40,000 bases of DNA, from assembly GCF_019972295.1 (NCBI RefSeq), contig NZ_BLJA01000001.1:1611927-1651926 (forward strand), written 5' to 3'. The notes under the pieces were generated by a model, which was not told the origin of the DNA, searched no databases, and worked only from the letters and a program-made list of their open reading frames with translations. The stretch is from Geobacter sp. AOG2. GTDB taxonomy: Bacteria > Desulfobacterota > Desulfuromonadia > Geobacterales > Pseudopelobacteraceae. The number at the start of each line of letters is the position of its first letter. The first letter of the stretch is position 1. Positions 33,439 through 40,000 of the stretch are shown here, in pieces. A program made the position numbers and the translations under genes.

Positions 33439-34731
33439 ATGGAGATACGAGTGCCTGAGGTGGGCGAATCGGTCCGGGAAGCACTGCTGGCCAAGTGGTT
33501 CAAGAAGGACGGCGAGAGTGTTAAGAGGGACGAAGCGCTCTGCGAGATCGAAACCGACAAGATCACGCTGGACATCAACGCCGATGCGGCCGGGGTGCTC
33601 GCGATCACGGTAACCGAAGGGACGACAATTCCAGTCGGCACGGTCATCGGCTCTATCGATGAACAACAGGTTGCCGTCGCAGTTGCTCCGATTGCAACAG
33701 CACCGATATCAGCACCGGCAGTACCGGTGCAACTGTCACCGGCTAATTCCGCCTCTGCGCCATCGACGCCGGCCGCCCGACGGGAAATGCGCGAACAGGG
33801 GATTGACCCCGCCTCGGTCGTGGGGACCGGCAAGGGGGGGCGCATCACCCTGGACGACCTGTTCAGCGGCATCGCGGAAAAGTCCCAGCAAGGAGCGGCC
33901 ACACCAGTGCCCCCCCCGGATGCTGCCTCTGTTCTAATACCGTCCCAAGGCATGGTTGCCGTTTCCGTCCCGCCTGCACCGGTTGGGCCCATCGCCGCAG
34001 TCCACTCGGAGGAGCCCCCCCCTTATGTGTCCGAGAGGGAAGAACGACGGGCCATGTCCCCCATCCGCAAGCGTATCGCCGAACGCCTTGTGGCGGTGCG
34101 GCGGGAAACCGCCATGCTCACCACCTTCAACGAGGCCGACCTGAGCCACATCATGGCGTTGAGAGACAAGTACCGGGACCATTTCCAAAAGCGTCACGGC
34201 GTCAAGCTTGGCTTCATGCCGTTTTTCGTCAAGGCGTGCGTCGAGGCGCTACGGGAATTTCCGTCCGTGAATGCCAGCATTGACGGCGACGACATCGTGT
34301 ACCACCATTACTACGATATCGGCATTGCCGTGGGCGGCGAGAAAGGGCTTGTGGTCCCGATCCTGCGCAATGCGGAGCGGCTCCATTTTCACGAAGTGGA
34401 ACAGGCGATCAACGGCTTCAGCGAGAAGATCAAAACCAACCGCCTGACCATCTCCGACCTGGAGGGGGGCACCTTTACCATCTCAAACGGCGGCGTGTAC
34501 GGTTCCATGCTCTCCACCCCCATACTTAATCCACCTCAAAGCGGCGTACTCGGCATGCACGCCATCCTGGAGCGCCCAGTGGTTCGCGATGGCCAGATCG
34601 TCATACGTCCCATGATGTACCTGGCGCTCTCCTATGACCATCGCATCATCGACGGGCGTGAGGCGGTCGGGTTCCTGAAGAAGATCAAGGAATATATCGA
34701 GGACCCAGAGGAGTTGTTGCTGGAAGGCTAG
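33439..34731 (+). CDS. sucB: 2-Oxoglutarate dehydrogenase E2 (dihydrolipoamide succinyltransferase)
   Basis: 430 residues from the ATG at 33439, with GGAGGAG 8 bases upstream. The lipoyl domain has [11 protein letters not shown] (Lys41); an Ala/Pro-rich linker leads to a peripheral-subunit-binding domain ([20 protein letters not shown], about 112-147); a second flexible linker precedes the catalytic core with [12 protein letters not shown] (His401, Asp405). The sequence ETDK and [16 protein letters not shown] favour the succinyl-type E2. No E1 (sucA) is in the window; lpd (E3) is 33 bases downstream. Confidence 0.92.
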   Translation: MEIRVPEVGESVREALLAKWFKKDGESVKRDEALCEIETDKITLDINADAAGVLAITVTEGTTIPVGTVIGSIDEQQVAVAVAPIATAPISAPAVPVQLSPANSASAPSTPAARREMREQGIDPASVVGTGKGGRITLDDLFSGIAEKSQQGAATPVPPPDAASVLIPSQGMVAVSVPPAPVGPIAAVHSEEPPPYVSEREERRAMSPIRKRIAERLVAVRRETAMLTTFNEADLSHIMALRDKYRDHFQKRHGVKLGFMPFFVKACVEALREFPSVNASIDGDDIVYHHYYDIGIAVGGEKGLVVPILRNAERLHFHEVEQAINGFSEKIKTNRLTISDLEGGTFTISNGGVYGSMLSTPILNPPQSGVLGMHAILERPVVRDGQIVIRPMMYLALSYDHRIIDGREAVGFLKKIKEYIEDPEELLLEG

Positions 34732-34764
34732 GGCACCTTAACATTCCATAGGGAGGATTCTGTC

Positions 34765-36225
34765 ATGTCCGATCACATATTCGATCTTATCGTTGTTGGT
34801 GCTGGACCGGGCGGCTATGTGGCCGCCATCCGCGCCACGCAATTGGGGATGAAGGTTGCCGTCGTCGAAAAGCGCGGTGCGTTGGGGGGCGTCTGTCTGA
34901 ACGAAGGGTGCATTCCCAGCAAGGCTCTGCTGGACTCCAGCGAGTTTTTTGCCGTGGCGCGGGATCGTTTTTCCGTGCACGGCATCGACATCGCTCCACC
35001 CCAACTTAACCTGGAAGCCATGATGCGCCGTAAGGACGACGTGGTCAAAAAGAATACCGACGGCATCGCCTATCTCTTCAAGAAGAACGAGATCGAGTGG
35101 ATTCATGGCACGGGGCGGCTTGCAGGACGCAACGCACTTGGCCGGCACGAGGTCGAGGTGGCGCTTGTAGAGGCTGCAACGCCCGCCGTTCAGCAGAACC
35201 TGCCTACGGATACGGAAACGACGATGAAGCTCCAGGCGCCGCGAGTACTGCTGGCAACCGGTAGCGAGGCCGCCATGCTCCCAGGTATCCCCTTTGACGG
35301 GCAGGTGGTGGTCAGTGCCCGCGAGGCGCTCTGCTTTGACGAACTTCCCCAACACTTGGTCGTTGCCGGAGGCAGCTTCATAGGCCTGGAACTGGGGTCA
35401 ATCTGGCGCCGTCTGGGAGCCCAGGTAACGGTGGTGGAGATGCTGCCCCAGATCGTGCCGGTTATGGACCGCCAGGCGGGAGACACCCTCTACCGCTCCC
35501 TGCGTAAACAGGGCATCCAGTTCAAGCTGGGGACGCGGATCACCGGGGTGCGCCGCATCGGCAGCAAGGCTATTGTCCAGTTCAACGCCGGTACCGGCAG
35601 CGAAGAGATCGATTGCGACCGCCTGCTGGTGGCTGTGGGCCGTCGCCCACTGACGACCGGGCTCAACCTGGAAGAGGTGGGGGTGCGGCTGGACGAGAAA
35701 GGAAGGGTGGCGGTGGATGCGGATTATCAGACTTCCGTACCGGGCATCTACGCCATAGGGGATCTGGTCCCTGGCCCGATGCTGGCCCACAAAGCCTCGG
35801 AAGAGGGGGTGGCCTGCGTTGAACGCATGGTGGGCAAGGTCGCAGTGGTGGAGTACGAGTATATCCCCGGCGTGGTCTATACCTGGCCGGAAGGCGCTAC
35901 GGTTGGCCAGACCGAGGAACAGCTCAAGGAGGCCGGCACCCCTTACCGGAGCGGACGGTTCAATTTTGCCGCCCTTGGCCGGGCGCGCTGCATGGACGAA
36001 ACGGAAGGATTCGTCAAGATTCTGGCACATCAGGATACGGACCGGGTTCTGGGGGTGCACATCGTCGGGCCGCGGGCATCGGACCTGATTGCCGAGGCGG
36101 TCGCTATCATGAGTTTCGGCGGCACGGCCCGGGATATAGCCCTGATCTGTCATGCCCACCCGACTCTACCCGAGGCCGTGAGGGAGGCCGCCTTGGATGT
36201 GCACAAGGAGGCGATTCACGCCTGA
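34765..36225 (+). CDS. lpdA: Dihydrolipoyl dehydrogenase (E3)
   Basis: 486 residues; GGGAGGA precedes the ATG. It reoxidises dihydrolipoamide with FAD and NAD. FAD site VVGAGPGGYVAA (10-21), redox disulfide GGVCLNEGCIPSKALL (Cys44, Cys49), NAD-binding VVAGGSFIGLELGSIW, second FAD site YAIGDLVPGPMLAHKA, and the C-terminal HAHPTLPEAVREAA with the catalytic His-Glu pair are present. It lies between sucB and aconitase. Confidence 0.96.
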   Translation: MSDHIFDLIVVGAGPGGYVAAIRATQLGMKVAVVEKRGALGGVCLNEGCIPSKALLDSSEFFAVARDRFSVHGIDIAPPQLNLEAMMRRKDDVVKKNTDGIAYLFKKNEIEWIHGTGRLAGRNALGRHEVEVALVEAATPAVQQNLPTDTETTMKLQAPRVLLATGSEAAMLPGIPFDGQVVVSAREALCFDELPQHLVVAGGSFIGLELGSIWRRLGAQVTVVEMLPQIVPVMDRQAGDTLYRSLRKQGIQFKLGTRITGVRRIGSKAIVQFNAGTGSEEIDCDRLLVAVGRRPLTTGLNLEEVGVRLDEKGRVAVDADYQTSVPGIYAIGDLVPGPMLAHKASEEGVACVERMVGKVAVVEYEYIPGVVYTWPEGATVGQTEEQLKEAGTPYRSGRFNFAALGRARCMDETEGFVKILAHQDTDRVLGVHIVGPRASDLIAEAVAIMSFGGTARDIALICHAHPTLPEAVREAALDVHKEAIHA

Positions 36226-36391
36226 GGAAGCCAACATTTTTTAGCGGCAAATATAGTGAAGTACGGAACGGTCGCAATTCACTTCAAGGGCGGCCTTGGA
36301 CTCCGGCATGTCGCTCTATCCGCCGTGCAGGTATCACAGATTAAGGGTATACTAATGACAGCATGCATTATAAAGGAAGGGGATGATTACA

Positions 36392-38329
36392 ATGGCAAAG
36401 AACCTTGCGAACAAAATACTCGAACATCATCTGGTGGAGGGGGAACTGGTCCCCGGTCGGGAGATTGCCATCCGTATCGATCACACGCTTTTGCAGGATG
36501 CCACCGGCACCATGGCCATGTTGGAGTTCATCGCCATGGGGTTGCCGAGAGTCAAAGTGGGGCTGGCGGCCCAGTATATAGATCACAACCTGCTGCAAAC
36601 CGACTATAAAAACGCCGACGACCACGCCTTTCTGACCAGCGCGGCCATGAAGTATGGCGTGCACCTGTCCAAGCCGGGCAACGGCGTTTCCCACCAGGTG
36701 CACCTGGAGCGCTTCGGCGTGCCGGGTATCACACTCCTTGGGGCCGATTCACACTCCCCCACGGCTGCCGGCATATCGGTGCTGGCTATCGGGGCCGGCG
36801 GCCTGGACGTGGCTTTGGCCATGGCCGGACATCCCTTTTATCTCCCCTGTCCCAAGGTTATGGGAGTTAAACTGGTGGGTCGCCTGCCCGACTGGGTTTC
36901 GGGCAAGGACGTCATCCTGGAGATGCTCCGTCGGCATACGGTCAAGGGGGGAGTGGGCAAGGTCATCGAGTACTACGGCCCGGGTGTTGCAACGCTTTCG
37001 GCCACCGACCGCGCCACCATAGGCAACATGGGCGCTGAACTTGGTGCCACCTCCTCCATCTTCCCCTCGGACGAACGAACGCGGGAGTTCCTGATTTCAC
37101 AGGGCAGGGGCGATTGCTGGCAACCTCTCGGGGCGGACGAGGGGGCAGCCTACGACGAATACGACGAGATCGACCTGTCCTCACTGGAACCGTTGATCGC
37201 CTGCCCGTCCTCGCCGGACAACGTCGTTGCGGTGCGGGAAGTGGAGGGCATCAAGGTAGATCAGGTGTTGGTGGGGAGTTCGGTCAACTCCTCGTTCCGC
37301 GACCTGATGATGGTCTGCCGCATTTTGGAGGGGCAGCGTGTTGCGCCTCAATTGTCGTTCCATATCAACCCAGGCAGCCGCCAGGTGCTGGAAAACGTGG
37401 CCGACCAAGGCGGGGTTGTGACGTTGCTGATGGCCGGTGCAACCATCCATCAGTCCGGTTGCTTGGGTTGCATCGGCATGGGGCAGGCGCCGGGCACCGA
37501 CCAGGTTTCGTTGCGTACCTTCCCGCGCAACTTCCCGGGCAGGAGCGGCACCAAAGGGGACAAGGTCTATCTCTGTTCCCCGGAGACCGCCGCTGCCGCG
37601 GGTATTTACGGAGTGATCACCGATCCGCGCAAGCTGGGTGCCATCAAAGCCTATCCGGCGGTGCAGAACCCCTCCGCGTATTTGCTGGACGATTCCGGCA
37701 TCATCTCCCCTCTGGAGGATACCACCTCCGTTGAGATCAAGACCGGACCTAACATCGTGCCGTTCCCGGAATTCGAGGCGCTGCCGGATACGCTGCAGGC
37801 GGAGGTGGTCATTAAGCTGGAGGATAATGTCAGCACCGACCACATCATGCCGGCAGGCAACAAGGTGCTGCCGTTGCGGAGCAACATCCCGGCCATAGCC
37901 GAACATGTCTTCGAGCAGGTTGACCCGGAGTTTCCGGCCAGGGCCAAGACGGCCGGCAACGGGGTGGTGGTGGGGGGCGAGAACTACGGTCAGGGGTCGT
38001 CCCGGGAACATGCGGCCCTTGCGCCCCGTTATCTGGGAATCCGCGCCAAGCTGGTCAAGAGCTTTGCCCGCATCCACAAGGCCAACTTGGTTAACTTCGG
38101 CATCCTGCCGCTGACCTTCAAGACCCCGGCCGATTACGATCTGTTCAAACAGGGGGACCGGGTCTCGTTCTCGGACCTGCGACGCCTTGTTGAGAGCGGC
38201 GCCGAGGAGGTGCCGGTATTGGTGGGGGACAAACAGATCATAATGCAGTTGAATATCTCCGATCGTCAACGTAAGGAATTGCTGGCCGGTGGAACACTGA
38301 ATTACGTACGGCACGAAAGCCAAGAGTGA
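36392..38329 (+). CDS. Aconitate hydratase, short (Aquifex-type)
   Basis: 645 residues, markedly shorter than the 850-900-residue AcnA/AcnB enzymes and typical of the Aquifex-type group. It interconverts citrate and isocitrate through a [4Fe-4S] cluster with ligands Cys271 (IACPSSPDN) and Cys357/Cys360 (SGCLGCIGMG). LGADSHSPTAAGISVL, EDNVSTDHIMPAG and the swivel-domain YGQGSSREHAALAPR are present. The ATG at 36392 is preferred by spacing from AAGGAAGGGG; the ATG at 36383 is in frame. It follows sucB-lpd, giving three TCA-cycle genes in a row. Confidence 0.94.
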   Translation: MAKNLANKILEHHLVEGELVPGREIAIRIDHTLLQDATGTMAMLEFIAMGLPRVKVGLAAQYIDHNLLQTDYKNADDHAFLTSAAMKYGVHLSKPGNGVSHQVHLERFGVPGITLLGADSHSPTAAGISVLAIGAGGLDVALAMAGHPFYLPCPKVMGVKLVGRLPDWVSGKDVILEMLRRHTVKGGVGKVIEYYGPGVATLSATDRATIGNMGAELGATSSIFPSDERTREFLISQGRGDCWQPLGADEGAAYDEYDEIDLSSLEPLIACPSSPDNVVAVREVEGIKVDQVLVGSSVNSSFRDLMMVCRILEGQRVAPQLSFHINPGSRQVLENVADQGGVVTLLMAGATIHQSGCLGCIGMGQAPGTDQVSLRTFPRNFPGRSGTKGDKVYLCSPETAAAAGIYGVITDPRKLGAIKAYPAVQNPSAYLLDDSGIISPLEDTTSVEIKTGPNIVPFPEFEALPDTLQAEVVIKLEDNVSTDHIMPAGNKVLPLRSNIPAIAEHVFEQVDPEFPARAKTAGNGVVVGGENYGQGSSREHAALAPRYLGIRAKLVKSFARIHKANLVNFGILPLTFKTPADYDLFKQGDRVSFSDLRRLVESGAEEVPVLVGDKQIIMQLNISDRQRKELLAGGTLNYVRHESQE

Positions 38330-38380
38330 AATGAGATCAAAGCGGCCATAGCCTGACAGACTGTTGAATATCCCCGGTTG

Positions 38381-38489
38381 TTCAAAAATAGTCAGATCGT
38401 CGCACCCGCAGAAGGCCCCGAGGAGGCGTAGCAGCGCTACGCCGCACGAAAGGGCCTTCGAGGATGGCGGCGAGATGGCTGTTTTTCAA
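38381..38489. repeat. 109-bp imperfect palindrome (MITE/REP-like element)
   Basis: The outer arms TTCAAAAA (38381-38388) and its near-complement TTTTTCAA (38482-38489) enclose a long imperfect inverted repeat. Both arms contain GAAGGCCC or its complement, and the centre is the perfect palindrome GGCGTAGC-AGC-GCTACGCC (38425-38443). It codes for nothing. Such stem-loop units are typical of dispersed intergenic repeats; I believe similar ones recur in Geobacter genomes, but only one copy is in this window. Confidence 0.7.
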
Positions 38490-38512
38490 TAACCTCCTAC
38501 AGAGGAGCATGA

Positions 38513-39955
38513 ATGCCAAGAACCGCAGTCCACAAAACCAAAATCGTTGCCACCCTTGGTCCGGCTAGTTCTTCGCCCGACATGGTGGCCCGGCTCATGG
38601 TGGCCGGCGTGGATATCTTTCGCCTCAATTTCTCCCACGGCGACAACGTCCAGAAACAAAAGTTGATCCGTACCATCAGGCAGACCTCGGAAAAGCTAGG
38701 ACGCCAGGTTGGCATCCTAGCTGACCTGCAGGGACCGAAAATCAGGACCGGCAAAATGGCGGACGATGCCATGACCTTGACCAAGGGGCAGGAGGTGATC
38801 ATCACCACTGAGGATATTCTCGGCCGGGACGGCGTCATCCCCACAGTCTACCGTTCTCTGCCGTACGACGTGCATCCCGGTTCGCGCATCCTGCTGGACG
38901 ATGGCTTGTTGGAGTTGAAGGTCGTGGCCATCGATGGTGAGCGGGTAAGGTGTGCCGTGGTGACCGGCGGCGTACTGAAAAACAACAAGGGGATCAACCT
39001 GCCGGGCGTGAATGTGTCGGCCCCCTCCCTGACCGAGAAAGACTTGGTTGATCTGGACTTTGCGCTTGAGGCCGATGTGGATTTCGTGGCTCTCTCCTTT
39101 GTTCGTACTGCCGATGATGTGGAGCAGATCAAACGGATCATCTACCTGAAGGGCAAGAACACGCCGGTGGTGGCCAAAATTGAAAAACCTGAGGCGTTGC
39201 AGAATTTCAAGAAGATCCTCCATGCGACGGATGCGGTCATGGTGGCGCGTGGTGACCTGGGGGTGGAGATCGAAGCCGAGAAGGTGCCGGTCTTCCAGAA
39301 AAAGATCATCCAAGCCTGCAACGAGGCCGGCAAGCCGGTCATCACCGCCACCCAGATGCTGGAATCCATGGTTCGCAATCCGCGGCCGACGAGGGCTGAA
39401 ACGTCCGACGTGGCCAACGCTATCGTGGACGGTACCGATGCGGTCATGCTCTCCGCCGAGACCGCCTCGGGGGATTACCCGGTGGAGGCAGTGGAAACCA
39501 TGGTCCGCATCGCGCGGGATGTGGAAAGCGCCGATTTCTGGAGTAAGGTGGACCGGAGCGCCTCAACGCCCAGCATTGCCCAAGCGGTGGCCGAGTCGGC
39601 CTGCCGGGCGGCCACCAGTCTGAGTGCCAAGACCATTGCCGTGTTCACCCAATCAGGCAGCACGGCGGCGCTTATCTCCCGCTTTCGCCCACATATACCG
39701 ATCATAGCCTATACCGCATCGCCGGAGATCCAGAGAAGGCTCTCCATCTACTGGGGGGTCAGCGCCACCGGCATCGGTATCATGGCGGACATGCACCAGC
39801 AGATCATGGCGGTGGAGCGCAATATGCTCGCTGCCGGCTACCGTAAAGGGGACATCATCGTCATCATCATGGGACTGCCCGTAGAGGCGCGGGGGTCCAC
39901 CAATCTGATGAAGGTGCATAAGCTGGGGACCGGCGAATTCTTCGAAATCTACTGA
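38513..39955 (+). CDS. pyk: Pyruvate kinase
   Basis: 480 residues, the usual size. It converts phosphoenolpyruvate and ADP to pyruvate and ATP. KTKIVATLGPASSS at the N-terminus, IFRLNFSHGD, ADLQGPKIRTGKM, the active-site lysine region VVAKIEKPEAL, VARGDLGVEIEAEKVP and ITATQMLESMVRNPRPTRAE are present. The C-terminal allosteric domain is complete. AGAGGAGC precedes the ATG. The repeat element just upstream lies in its leader or promoter region. Confidence 0.98.
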   Translation: MPRTAVHKTKIVATLGPASSSPDMVARLMVAGVDIFRLNFSHGDNVQKQKLIRTIRQTSEKLGRQVGILADLQGPKIRTGKMADDAMTLTKGQEVIITTEDILGRDGVIPTVYRSLPYDVHPGSRILLDDGLLELKVVAIDGERVRCAVVTGGVLKNNKGINLPGVNVSAPSLTEKDLVDLDFALEADVDFVALSFVRTADDVEQIKRIIYLKGKNTPVVAKIEKPEALQNFKKILHATDAVMVARGDLGVEIEAEKVPVFQKKIIQACNEAGKPVITATQMLESMVRNPRPTRAETSDVANAIVDGTDAVMLSAETASGDYPVEAVETMVRIARDVESADFWSKVDRSASTPSIAQAVAESACRAATSLSAKTIAVFTQSGSTAALISRFRPHIPIIAYTASPEIQRRLSIYWGVSATGIGIMADMHQQIMAVERNMLAAGYRKGDIIVIIMGLPVEARGSTNLMKVHKLGTGEFFEIY

Positions 39956-40000
39956 CTTGTTCGTTTTTCGGACCGGTTTTGCATGGGCAATGCAGCGCAC

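Noticed and set aside
1-40000. tRNA, rRNA, prophage or complete insertion sequence
   Set aside because: No tRNA-like T-loop pattern, rRNA segment, transposase or integrase reading frame was recognised on either strand.

Overview
The window looks like a chromosomal segment of a Geobacter-type bacterium (Desulfuromonadota/Geobacterales). The signs are GEMM-I riboswitches of the Geobacter type, an aro operon that contains a TPR gene and a roadblock gene, a PxxKW cysteine-rich protein, futalosine-pathway MqnA, NIF-type NifU/NifS without nitrogenase genes, and an Aquifex-type aconitase. The organism assignment is inference from gene content; nothing could be searched.

Left part (1-9.6 kb), accessory and extracellular. 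It holds the 3' end of an Ig/LamG surface protein, a minus-strand YdcF/DUF218 gene, two large secreted multidomain proteins (2741-5881, Fn3 plus beta-helix; 6342-8327, Fn3 plus Ig plus three 95-residue repeats plus a dockerin-like tail), a small lipoprotein, and a minus-strand CRP/FNR-family regulator. Both large genes share one promoter-leader design: a perfect or near-perfect TGTGA-N6-TCACA site, a -10 box exactly 32 bp downstream (class II CRP geometry), then a GEMM-I aptamer whose 3' core is also the 5' arm of a terminator. The second gene has a decayed extra copy of the riboswitch-terminator unit upstream and a second terminator in its leader that could be coupled to the first. This dual-input control of matrix proteins is the most interesting signal in the window.

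Middle part (9.6-18 kb). A gene-poor stretch holds a probable remnant of an endonuclease/exonuclease/phosphatase gene. A compact exosortase locus follows: exosortase-EpsI fusion, sensor kinase PrsK, sigma-54 activator PrsR, a CPBP/CAAX-type membrane protease, and a PEP-CTERM protein behind a consensus -24/-12 (sigma-54) promoter.

Right part (18-40 kb), dense core metabolism. A tightly overlapping series runs aroC-aroK-aroB-TPR-roadblock-aroQ-Xaa-Pro peptidase-accB-accC-gcvH, ends at a terminator, and is followed by a TolC-type channel and mqnA. Chorismate made by AroC is the substrate of MqnA, so the shikimate and menaquinone steps lie near each other. Next come minus-strand Nudix and PxxKW genes, a phosphohexomutase, nifU-nifS (Fe-S assembly), sucB-lpd-aconitase (TCA cycle), a 109-bp imperfect palindrome of repeat-element type, and pyruvate kinase.
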